Below, in pieces: positions 1-6,151 of a stretch of 9,807 bases of DNA. Both the position numbers and the translations under genes were made by a program. The notes below the pieces were generated by a model that saw only the letters and a list, made by a program, of their open reading frames with translations, did no database searches and was not told the DNA's origin. Origin of the DNA: an uncultured Bacilli bacterium (GTDB lineage: Bacteria > Bacillota_I > Bacilli_A > RF39 > UBA660); assembly GCA_947629285.1 (NCBI GenBank), contig CANRDA010000033.1, forward strand, positions 1-9,807. Reading direction: 5' to 3'. How positions within the stretch are numbered: position 1 is the stretch's first letter; each line of letters begins with the position of its first letter.

Positions 1-1080
1 GAGAGCTCTATCGAAGTATATAGTGATATATATTTAAATGATATTATAGATATTGTAAATAATGATATAAGTGTTACTAGTGATAATATAAAAATAAACA
101 CGACTAAATTAGGAGACCAAGAATTTGATATCTACTACACATATGATAATAAAAAATATGTTAAACATTTAAATATTACTGTACTTGATACAACACCTCC
201 ACTTGTATTTAGTGGAACTAAAAAGAAAGTAAAAACAAACTATGATGAAGATATGTGTAATTTAATTACATATGGAGATAACTACTCTAGGAATATAGAT
301 TGTAAAATTACTGGGAATTATGATTTAACTAAAGAGGGAGAATATAATTTAAAATATACCTTAACTGATACAAGTAATAATGAAACTATAGTTAATGTAA
401 CTTTAACTGTTTCAAGCGAGGAAGAAAAAACTATTCCAAATACAACTAGAACAGAGTTTAAAGATATCTATAATAAATATAAATCAGATAATACAGAAAT
501 AGGAATAGATGTATCAAAGTGGCAAGGTGATATAGACTTTGAAAAAGTAAAGAGTGCTGGAGCATCTTTTGTAATGATTAGAATAGGTTCACAAAGACAA
601 AGTGGAAATGACATATATATTGATGAATATTTTAAAGAAAATATTAAAAAAGCACGTGATGCAGGTCTAAAAGTAGGGGTATACTTTTATAGTACTGCAA
701 CAACAAAAGAGGAAGCAATTCGCCATGCCAATTGGGTTATAAAGACTTTAGATGGAGAGCCTTTAGATTTACCTATTGCATTCGATTGGGAAAATTGGGT
801 AAACTTTAATACATATAAAATAAGCTTTTATGATTTAAATAGTACTGCAGAAAGTTTTATAAAAGAAGTAGAAGCAAATGGTTATAAAGGCATGCTTTAC
901 AGTAGTAAGTTTTACTTAGAGACTATATGGACTAATAAAAATAATTCACCCGTTTGGCTTGCCCATTATACAAATGAAACTGATTATAAAGGTGAATATG
1001 TAATCTGGCAATCATGCAATAATGGTAAAATAGATGGAATAAGTGGTAATGTCGATATAGATATTATGTATAAAAAATAA
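1..1080 (+). CDS. Secreted GH25 muramidase with Ig-like repeats, 5' partial
   Basis: Reading frame 1 is open from the first base, so the gene begins upstream of the window; the internal ATG at 253 is not the start. 359 residues are visible. Residues 1 to about 140 hold two bacterial Ig-like repeats resembling DUF5011, with the typical DTTPP linker and a GEYNLKYTLTD strand. C86 and C101 could form a disulphide. From about residue 167 to the end is a glycoside hydrolase family 25 domain. GIDVSKWQGDIDF carries the first catalytic Asp (codon 508-510), and FDWENW carries the Asp-x-Glu pair (784-792). The end VDIDIMYKK is also typical of the family. GH25 enzymes cut the MurNAc-GlcNAc bond of peptidoglycan. 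The Ig-like repeats probably position the enzyme in the wall. The signal peptide must lie upstream. The HD-domain gene starts 20 nt later, probably on the same transcript. Confidence 0.9.
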   Translation, partial: ESSIEVYSDIYLNDIIDIVNNDISVTSDNIKINTTKLGDQEFDIYYTYDNKKYVKHLNITVLDTTPPLVFSGTKKKVKTNYDEDMCNLITYGDNYSRNIDCKITGNYDLTKEGEYNLKYTLTDTSNNETIVNVTLTVSSEEEKTIPNTTRTEFKDIYNKYKSDNTEIGIDVSKWQGDIDFEKVKSAGASFVMIRIGSQRQSGNDIYIDEYFKENIKKARDAGLKVGVYFYSTATTKEEAIRHANWVIKTLDGEPLDLPIAFDWENWVNFNTYKISFYDLNSTAESFIKEVEANGYKGMLYSSKFYLETIWTNKNNSPVWLAHYTNETDYKGEYVIWQSCNNGKIDGISGNVDIDIMYKK

Positions 1081-1100
1081 GCAAGTATGGAGTGTTTAAT

Positions 1101-1835
1101 ATGGTAAACTGTACAAATGAGATAAGTGACATACTAGTTATGTATAACTTAACAGAAGAAGAGAAAAAAGAACTTTTAGATATTATTAATCCAATAATTA
1201 TACACGAAGAATTCATAAAAAGATTAAACTCTAAAATGTATCCACATCATGGAAATATTAGTTTAGGTAATCATATAGTATCAGATGCAATAGAAACATA
1301 TATCATATCCAAAAAGAAAAATAGAAAAAAAGAAAAAGTAGATGTAGAACTTGCAGTCGTAATTGCTATGTTTCACGATTTATATGAACTACCATGGCAA
1401 AATAATAAAATTAATAAGAGATTTTTAAATAAACATGGATTTACACACCCAATAGAAGCAGTTATAAATGCTTATATTTGGTATCCAGAGTATTTTAAAG
1501 ATTTAACTAAAGCTAGAGTAATAATAGATGGTATTATCCATCACATGTATCCATTTCCTGTAAGGTCTATTAATGTTAATTTTAATGAATCAGAGATAAA
1601 CAATTTAGATAAGATAGATTTTATTAATGATGAAATAAAAAACTTAATAATCGAATCTAGTATTAGTTTAAAAAAACTTCCTATAAGTTTTAGAAAAAGT
1701 ATTTATAAGGAAGGTAGAGTTATGTCTAGGGCTGATAAATTAATTTCCTTTAAAAAAGAATTGAAATCTGTTAGGGCTCTTAAAGCTTGTATAACAGGAA
1801 AAAATAAAAAATTGTATGAAAAAAATGATAAATAG
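1101..1835 (+). CDS. HD-domain metal-dependent phosphohydrolase
   Basis: 244 residues. The ATG at 1101 is chosen over an in-frame GTG at 1092 because GGAG (1089-1092) lies 8 nt upstream of it. The sequence carries the spaced His/Asp pattern of the HD superfamily: H49-H50-G, H58, the HD pair in FHDLYELPW (H92, D93), H112 and H116 in HGFTHPIEA, H147-H148, and a late ADK motif (D212). These would bind one or two metal ions and hydrolyse a phosphate ester, often of a nucleotide. The substrate cannot be read from the sequence. There is no signal peptide or membrane segment, so it is expected in the cytoplasm. The Lys-rich stretch at residues 71-79 probably lies on the surface. It follows the muramidase by 20 nt, and no clear terminator is seen after it. 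Family assignment is firm; specific function is unknown. Confidence 0.8.
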   Translation: MVNCTNEISDILVMYNLTEEEKKELLDIINPIIIHEEFIKRLNSKMYPHHGNISLGNHIVSDAIETYIISKKKNRKKEKVDVELAVVIAMFHDLYELPWQNNKINKRFLNKHGFTHPIEAVINAYIWYPEYFKDLTKARVIIDGIIHHMYPFPVRSINVNFNESEINNLDKIDFINDEIKNLIIESSISLKKLPISFRKSIYKEGRVMSRADKLISFKKELKSVRALKACITGKNKKLYEKNDK

Positions 1836-1875
1836 ATATTTGTCATTAAATCTTTTAAAAAAATAGTATTTAGAA

Positions 1876-1894
1876 TATAATATATATGGTGAGG
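1876..1894 (+). promoter_or_regulatory. Promoter -10 plus SD for the NlpC/P60 gene
   Basis: TATAAT (1876-1881) is followed after exactly 6 nt by GGTGAGG (1888-1894), and the ATG is at 1897. A -35 at 17-nt spacing (TTTTAA, 1853-1858) is weak. If this -10 is used, transcription starts close to 1888. An alternative pair, TTGTCA (1840-1845) with TAGTAT (1864-1869) at 18-nt spacing, is possible. Confidence 0.5.
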
Positions 1895-1896
1895 AT

Positions 1897-3141
1897 ATGA
1901 AAAAAGTAATACTACTATTATTAATAGTTATATGTGTTGGATGTGGCGATGAAAAAATAGAAAACAATATAAAAGATATAGATGATTCTTATATAGAAGT
2001 AGTACCTGAAAATTCTAAAGCATTTATACTTAATTTGAGTGATAATGATATCTTATTAAATTTATATGAGATAAAAGAGTATAATAGAGTTATTGAATCT
2101 AAGACTGATTATTTATATAATATGAATATAACTAATTTGTCTAAAGAAGAAATATTAAATTATATTAATGCTTATACTATACCTAAACTTCCAAAATATA
2201 GTAATGGTAAATTAATTACTAATAGTGATATTAATGATATACTTGAAAATAGGAATATAGAAAATGTTAAGGATACAACGCTTTTAAAAGCTTTAGTAGT
2301 AAATAGAACAAATTTGAAATCGTTTCCAACAGAACTACATTTCTTTGATAATATAAATGATACTAACTTTGATAACTTACAGGAAAGTGAGATGCAGATA
2401 AACACACCAGTTTTAGTTATGCATAAAAGTAAAGATAATAGTTTCGTATTTGTTCTTACACATACTTATGTAGGCTGGATAAAAGAAAAAGATATAGTAT
2501 ATGTAAGTGATGAAGATTATGACTATTTTATAAATAATGATAACTTTGGAATTATTACAGAGCCATTTGTAGAAGTTGATAATAAATTACTTGATATGAG
2601 TGTTAAAATACCTTTTATAGAAACAACTAATGATGGATATAAATTTGTAATACCATCTAAAGATTCTAACAATAATCTTATAAAAGAAGAAATAATACTT
2701 AAAAGAGATAAAGCTCATATAGGATACTTACCTTATACTAAAAGAAATGTATACATAGAGGCTTTTAAATATGAGAATATTCCATATAGTTGGGGTAGTA
2801 TGGATTATGGCGTGGACTGTTCTAGTTATGTTTCTAATGTTTACCATACTTTTGGATTTATTTTTCCAAGAAATACATCTAGTCAAAATAGTAGTGTAGG
2901 TAAGGTAATCTCACTAGAGGGTAAAACTGATAAGGAAAAACTAGATATAATAAGTGGAAGCGAACCATCACTACTGTATATGGAGGGGCATGTGTTAATA
3001 TACTTAGGTATAGATAATCAAACTCACTATGTAATAGGCGCAAATGGAAATGAGAATATACTTAAAGTAGTTAAAGAAGAGTTAAATAGTTCAAATTATT
3101 TATCAAAAATAAATAAATTAGTATTAATAGAAAAAAATTAA
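1897..3141 (+). CDS. Lipoprotein NlpC/P60 peptidoglycan endopeptidase, YkfC-like
   Basis: 414 residues, starting at an ATG with GGTGAGG just upstream. Residues 1-16 are a short basic, hydrophobic signal ending in CVGC, so C16 could be lipidated; the -3 residue is Cys, not the usual Leu/Val/Ile. The middle region (about 40-205) resembles the N-terminal stabilising and SH3b1 domains that precede NlpC/P60 peptidases: SFPTELHFF, FDNLQESEM, PVLVMHKSKDN and YVGWIKEKDI. A second SH3-like segment probably covers 220-285. The catalytic domain starts near PYSWG (296-300), with the nucleophile in DCSSY (C308), H365 in EGHVLIYLG, and H377. The 12-residue step between the two His matches my recollection of the YkfC triad. 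Members cut between D-Glu and the diamino acid of stem peptides, in recycling or remodelling. Its terminator hairpin overlaps the last codons. Confidence 0.88.
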   Translation: MKKVILLLLIVICVGCGDEKIENNIKDIDDSYIEVVPENSKAFILNLSDNDILLNLYEIKEYNRVIESKTDYLYNMNITNLSKEEILNYINAYTIPKLPKYSNGKLITNSDINDILENRNIENVKDTTLLKALVVNRTNLKSFPTELHFFDNINDTNFDNLQESEMQINTPVLVMHKSKDNSFVFVLTHTYVGWIKEKDIVYVSDEDYDYFINNDNFGIITEPFVEVDNKLLDMSVKIPFIETTNDGYKFVIPSKDSNNNLIKEEIILKRDKAHIGYLPYTKRNVYIEAFKYENIPYSWGSMDYGVDCSSYVSNVYHTFGFIFPRNTSSQNSSVGKVISLEGKTDKEKLDIISGSEPSLLYMEGHVLIYLGIDNQTHYVIGANGNENILKVVKEELNSSNYLSKINKLVLIEKN

Positions 3142-3152
3142 TACTTTTTTTT
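3120..3152 (+). terminator. Intrinsic terminator overlapping the NlpC/P60 stop codon
   Basis: AGTATTAAT (3120-3128) pairs perfectly with ATTAATACT (3137-3145) around an 8-nt A-rich loop. The Ts at 3145-3152 follow; the first is also the outermost base of the stem. The left arm lies inside the coding sequence and the TAA at 3139-3141 lies in the right arm. Confidence 0.85.
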
Positions 3153-3180
3153 GTATAAAGTTTATAAATAATACTCAATA

Positions 3181-3193
3181 TATAATCGGAGGG
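3181..3193 (+). promoter_or_regulatory. TATAAT and strong SD before the coat operon
   Basis: TATAAT (3181-3186) directly abuts GGAGGG (3188-3193), 5 nt before the ATG at 3199. With only 1 nt between them, a start from this -10 would lose the ribosome binding site. The working promoter may therefore be further upstream, for example around TATAAA at 3163-3168, or may use a sporulation sigma factor. The SD is convincing; the promoter is not. Confidence 0.35.
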
Positions 3194-3198
3194 ATTAT

Positions 3199-3636
3199 AT
3201 GAGTAAAAATGAAAACGAAGTAAATGCCTTAGATGAACTATCTAAAGGTGCTTGTATGGGTAGGGATGCTATTCACTTTATATTAGATAAAGTAGAAGAT
3301 GATGCTTTAAAAAAAGAACTTGATAATCAGTATAACAAGTATAGAGAGGTTCAAGATAGAATAGAGGAGTTATATCCAGAATATAGCAGTAAAGAACCAC
3401 ATAAAACAAGTGCGATGAACAAGGCTATGACTTGGTATGGTATTGAGATGAAAACTCTAACAGATAAAAGTACATCTAAAATAGCAGAACTATTACTTGA
3501 AGGAACAAATATGGGTATAATAGAGGGAAGAAAACTCTTAAACCATAAAGATGTAGATGAGGAAATACATTCATTAATACAAGAATATGTAGATATGCAA
3601 GAAAATGCAGTAGAAAAATTAAAACAATTTTTATAG
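3199..3636 (+). CDS. Ferritin-like helical protein, DUF2383-like
   Basis: 145 residues with GGAGGG 5 nt before the ATG. The whole protein is predicted to be helical, with amphipathic heptad patterns at about 5-60, 72-105 and 115-145 and no signal or membrane segment. It resembles the four-helix, ferritin-like DUF2383 group, but I see no clear di-iron Glu/His motif. It is acidic, with a central break at YPEYSSKEPHKTS. It is first in a tight three-gene unit: its TAG overlaps the AGGAGG of the next gene, and the third product is a CotF-domain protein. The context suggests a spore-coat or other structural role, which is inference. A general ferritin-like stress protein is the main alternative. 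Confidence 0.6.
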   Translation: MSKNENEVNALDELSKGACMGRDAIHFILDKVEDDALKKELDNQYNKYREVQDRIEELYPEYSSKEPHKTSAMNKAMTWYGIEMKTLTDKSTSKIAELLLEGTNMGIIEGRKLLNHKDVDEEIHSLIQEYVDMQENAVEKLKQFL

Positions 3637-3644
3637 GAGGAAAC

Positions 3645-3872
3645 ATGAAAGAAACTTATGATGTAGTACCTGATATTATTAGTAGTAAAGATTTAGATTA
3701 TTTATCCGATATGTTTAATTGGACTTATGGAGCTTATAAATGTACTTATAATGCTGTTGGTAGTGTTAAAGATGAAACTTTAAAAAAAGTGCTTGAAAAA
3801 GCAACGAATATTTTTGAAGGTAATATGAATAAGATATTAAATATACTTTGTAATGGAGGTTCAAATGAATAA
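3645..3872 (+). CDS. Small helical protein, CotF-partner-like
   Basis: 75 residues. AGGAGG (3635-3640) lies 4 nt before the ATG and overlaps the stop of the gene before. After a short head, two helices are predicted, about 13-40 (SSKDLDYLSDMFNW, YGAYK) and 43-68 (DETLKKVLEKATNIFEGNM). This resembles the short proteins commonly encoded next to CotF-type genes, and looks like one half of a CotF-like bundle. Compare KDLDYL... and DETLKKVLEKA with KDYMNSLL... and NETLYKQYKEM in the next product. It has no signal peptide or metal-binding cluster. The last 8 nt overlap the next gene, which suggests translational coupling. The exact function is unknown; a coat-assembly partner is a guess from context. 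Confidence 0.6.
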   Translation: MKETYDVVPDIISSKDLDYLSDMFNWTYGAYKCTYNAVGSVKDETLKKVLEKATNIFEGNMNKILNILCNGGSNE

Positions 3873-4185
3873 TAAAAAAATTAGTAATCCAAAGACTAAT
3901 GTACCTAAAGGTAAAAGTTTAAACGATAAAGATTATATGAATTCATTACTCTCTTCTTTAAAAGAGATGGTTAAAAATTATGCAGTAGTACTAACTGAAG
4001 CAAGTAATGAAACACTATATAAACAGTATAAAGAGATGTTTGATGAATATGCTGATTTACAAAGAGAAGTATTTGAGACTATGTTTAAAAAGGGATGGTA
4101 CTCACTAGAGGTAGCAGCAGCAGAAAAAATAAATAGCAAACACAAAATGTTAAAACAAGAATTAACTGACTTAAGTGAATCTTAG
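3865..4185 (+). CDS. Spore coat protein CotF-domain protein
   Basis: 106 residues. The ATG at 3865 is preferred to the in-frame ATG at 3853 because GGAGG (3855-3859) sits 5 nt before it, inside the end of the previous gene; the two coding regions overlap by 8 nt. A basic, Pro-containing head (residues 1-20) precedes a helical Coat_F-like domain at about 22-86. Family-like segments are NDKDYMNSLLSSLKEM, YAVVLTEASNETLYKQ, DLQREVFETMF and KKGWYSLE. CotF proteins are structural proteins of the spore coat in Bacillaceae and relatives. Divergent copies also occur outside confirmed spore formers, so this supports but does not prove sporulation. The gene ends inside its own terminator hairpin. Confidence 0.78.
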   Translation: MNNKKISNPKTNVPKGKSLNDKDYMNSLLSSLKEMVKNYAVVLTEASNETLYKQYKEMFDEYADLQREVFETMFKKGWYSLEVAAAEKINSKHKMLKQELTDLSES

Positions 4186-4195
4186 GTCTTTTTTT
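4168..4195 (+). terminator. Intrinsic terminator of the coat operon
   Basis: GACTTAAG (4168-4175) pairs with CTTAGGTC (4181-4188), 8 pairs with one G-T, around a 5-nt loop, followed by seven Ts (4189-4195). The TAG at 4183-4185 is in the right arm, and the left arm encodes the last residues of the CotF-domain protein. Confidence 0.8.
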
Positions 4196-4207
4196 CTTCA
4201 TTTAAGA

Positions 4208-4234
4208 GTGATATAATTAAGTGGGTGATATAAT
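4208..4234 (+). promoter_or_regulatory. Extended -10 promoter with 17-bp direct repeat, before SOR gene
   Basis: An extended -10, TGATATAAT (4209-4217), is followed after 6 nt by GGTGAT (4224-4229) and the ATG at 4233. The 10-mer GTGATATAAT occurs twice, at 4208-4217 and 4225-4234. The first copy is the promoter; the second is the ribosome binding site running into the start codon. No good -35 is seen: the expected position is in the T-tract of the upstream terminator. Confidence 0.6.
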
Positions 4235-4604
4235 GAGAAAGTTAATGTTAAAAAAGTGTTCTAGTTGTGGTGCAATGGTTAAAGTAATTAAAGACTGCAA
4301 GTGTTCATGTAATTTTGAATGTTGTGGTAAAAAATTAGTCGATGTAGACATTAATTCTAAAGATGCAGCTTTTGAAAAACATATTCCAGAATATGAAGTA
4401 AAAGATGGTAAAATAATCGTTAAAGTAAATCATGTTATGGAAAGTGAACATTTCATAGAATGGATATGTTTTGTAAATGATGAGAAAGAAGAATATGTTT
4501 ACTTAAATCCTAATAGTGACGCTACTGCAACATTTAATTATTCAAAAGGAATACTTTACTCATATTGCAATAAACACGGACTTTGGGGAAAAGAAATTGA
4601 TTAG
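4233..4604 (+). CDS. dfx: Superoxide reductase, desulfoferrodoxin type (two-iron)
   Basis: 123 residues. The ATG at 4233 is chosen because the in-frame GTG at 4221 would place the GGTGAT ribosome binding site inside the gene. Residues 1-36 form a desulforedoxin-like domain with C9-x-x-C12 and C30-C31 as ligands of the rubredoxin-like iron. Residues about 40-123 form the neelaredoxin domain: E48 and H50 in FEKHIP, H67 and H73 in VNHVMESEHFIEW, and C112 and H115 in YCNKHGLW. These match the four His and one Cys that bind the active iron, and the catalytic Glu. The enzyme reduces superoxide to peroxide without making oxygen, an anaerobe's defence. Three extra cysteines (C22, C24, C26) between the usual ligand pairs are unusual. 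It has its own promoter and terminator, and the next gene is a Rieske oxidoreductase. Confidence 0.92.
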   Translation: MRKLMLKKCSSCGAMVKVIKDCKCSCNFECCGKKLVDVDINSKDAAFEKHIPEYEVKDGKIIVKVNHVMESEHFIEWICFVNDEKEEYVYLNPNSDATATFNYSKGILYSYCNKHGLWGKEID

Positions 4605-4628
4605 TATGATTTATTCATACTTTTTTTT
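4603..4628 (+). terminator. Intrinsic terminator after the SOR gene
   Basis: AGTATGA (4603-4609) pairs with TCATACT (4615-4621) around a 5-nt loop, followed by a run of Ts to 4628. The stop codon TAG (4602-4604) overlaps the left arm. Confidence 0.8.
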
Positions 4629-4641
4629 AATGCGTACAAAC

Positions 4642-4654
4642 TATAATTGGTGAT
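4642..4654 (+). promoter_or_regulatory. TATAAT plus GGTGAT before the Rieske oxidoreductase
   Basis: TATAAT (4642-4647) lies 1 nt before GGTGAT (4649-4654), and the ATG is at 4658. This differs from the 6-nt gap seen at other starts. If this -10 is used, transcription would begin at or after the ribosome binding site and give a nearly leaderless mRNA. TACAAA (4635-4640) is a possible alternative -10. Confidence 0.4.
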
Positions 4655-4657
4655 TAT

Positions 4658-6103
4658 ATGAGTATATGGAATAAAAAAGAAATAAAGACTAAAAAAGAGA
4701 CATTAAAGAGTGATATAGAGGTAGATGTACTTATAATAGGTGCGGGTATAACTGGTATGACAACAGCATATTACCTAAGAAATAATAAAAATATATGTGT
4801 AGTAGATGCCTCTAAAATAGGTCATGGCGTAACACTCAATACAACTGCTAAAATAAATTATTTTCAAGAAAAAATATATACTAAAATAGCAAAACAAGTA
4901 AATAAAGAAACAGCTATCAAATATTTAAAATCAGAAAGATACGCAATAAACTCTATTAAAAAAATAATAAAAGAAGAGAGTATTGACTGTGATTTTAAAC
5001 GTGTACCATCCTTTGTATTTGCAAATAAACAAAGTGAGGTAGAACCGTTAAAAAAAGAAGTAGATTTTTTAAAAGAACAGGGTATAAAAGTATATGAAAA
5101 AGATTTACCTAGCAAAATTACATCATATAAATCATACTGTGTTAAAGACACATATATATTTAATCCTATCAAATATTTACAAGGTATATATAATAAAATA
5201 GAAAGTAATATGCATATATACGAAAATACTAAAATAATAAAAATAGAAAAACTATGGACACACTTTAACTGTTATACTCCAAAATATAAAATAAAGGCTA
5301 AAAAAGTAGTAATAGCTTGTCACTATCCATACTTTACTATACCATTTTACTTACCTATAAAGTCATACATAGAAAAATCATATATAATAGTAAGTAAAGT
5401 AGAAAAAGACTTGAATTTTACTTGTATAAGTTCATCTAATCCTATATATTCTTGTAGATTTTATAAAGATAATGATACTATATATCAAATATCTTTAGCA
5501 GAAAGTCATAATACAGCGTTTAAACAAAATGACTCATATCATTTTAATAGAGTAAAAGAAATATTTAATTTAAATAGTAAAGATATAGTAATGAGTTATA
5601 CTAATACAGATATAATGACTACAGATAGCCTACCTTATATAGGAAAATTAAAGACTAATATGTATATATCTTGTGGATATAATACTTGGGGTATGACTAA
5701 TGGAATACTTGGAGCTAAAATTATGTCTGATATGATATTAAATAGATATAATAGATATGCAAGTATATTTAATCCTACTAGGTTCAATAAATCTAATATA
5801 AAAGAGTTGCCATATATAATATTTAGTCAAACTAAATCATTTTTAGGGCCTAAATTAGTTAAAAACAAAACTTGGTATAAAAATGTAACATTTACTAATG
5901 AACATAATAAAAGTCTTGCTACTTATACAGATAAAAATAATGTTAAACATACTATAATAAATAAGTGCCCTCATCTAGGTTGTAGTTTGATATTTAATGA
6001 AAAAGAAAAAACTTGGGAGTGTCCTTGCCACTCATCAAGGTTTACAGTAGATGGTAAATGTATAAAAGGACCTAGTGTATACGATATATCATATAAAAAA
6101 TAA
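4658..6103 (+). CDS. FAD-dependent oxidoreductase with C-terminal Rieske [2Fe-2S] domain
   Basis: 481 residues, with GGTGAT 3 nt before the ATG. Residues about 21-365 form a DAO-type flavoprotein fold. The dinucleotide motif VDVLIIGAGITG (G28, G30, G33) comes first, followed by the acidic end of the second strand (D50). Late FAD-contact segments are DSLPYIGK (323-330) and CGYNTWGMTNG (339-349). Residues about 405-480 form a Rieske domain with C437-x-H439 (CPHLGC) and C455-x-x-H458 (CPCHSSRF), the four ligands of the cluster. This FAD-plus-Rieske layout matches the YhfW-like group of Bacillota, whose substrate is not established. No signal or membrane segment is seen, so it is cytoplasmic. It sits next to the superoxide reductase but has its own start signals; a shared role in oxygen response or electron delivery is inference. 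Confidence 0.88.
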   Translation: MSIWNKKEIKTKKETLKSDIEVDVLIIGAGITGMTTAYYLRNNKNICVVDASKIGHGVTLNTTAKINYFQEKIYTKIAKQVNKETAIKYLKSERYAINSIKKIIKEESIDCDFKRVPSFVFANKQSEVEPLKKEVDFLKEQGIKVYEKDLPSKITSYKSYCVKDTYIFNPIKYLQGIYNKIESNMHIYENTKIIKIEKLWTHFNCYTPKYKIKAKKVVIACHYPYFTIPFYLPIKSYIEKSYIIVSKVEKDLNFTCISSSNPIYSCRFYKDNDTIYQISLAESHNTAFKQNDSYHFNRVKEIFNLNSKDIVMSYTNTDIMTTDSLPYIGKLKTNMYISCGYNTWGMTNGILGAKIMSDMILNRYNRYASIFNPTRFNKSNIKELPYIIFSQTKSFLGPKLVKNKTWYKNVTFTNEHNKSLATYTDKNNVKHTIINKCPHLGCSLIFNEKEKTWECPCHSSRFTVDGKCIKGPSVYDISYKK

Positions 6104-6129
6104 TTATTTCTTTTTTAAGCTTTTTATAG

Positions 6130-6147
6130 TATAATAATAATGGTGAT
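6130..6147 (+). promoter_or_regulatory. Promoter -10 and SD before galE
   Basis: TATAAT (6130-6135), a 6-nt gap, then GGTGAT (6142-6147), with the ATG at 6152. This predicts a leader of about 10 nt starting with GGTGA. The sequence at the -35 position (TTTCTT, 6107-6112) is a poor match. Confidence 0.55.
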
Positions 6148-6151
6148 AAAA

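Noticed and set aside
1740..1967. Minus-strand open frame of 75 codons spanning the end of the HD gene and start of the NlpC/P60 gene
   Set aside because: Phe/Ile/Ser-rich shadow translation across two well-supported genes and a promoter, without a recognisable SD or family.
2172..2405. Minus-strand open frame of 77 codons inside the NlpC/P60 gene
   Set aside because: Shadow of the SH3b1-like region, which has recognisable motifs on the plus strand.
4864..5172. Minus-strand open frame of 102 codons inside the Rieske oxidoreductase gene
   Set aside because: Shadow of a clear flavoprotein; low-complexity Phe/Ile/Ser composition.
6037..6045. Possible AGG-to-Met recoding, known in some uncultured Bacilli
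   Set aside because: AGG encodes the Arg of the Rieske CHSSRF motif and the Arg of the ARIL segment in the SDR; both are conserved Arg positions, so the standard reading fits.
6094..6116. A/T palindrome and T-run after the Rieske gene as a terminator
   Set aside because: AAATAATTATTT has almost no loop and no G-C pairs; too weak to call.
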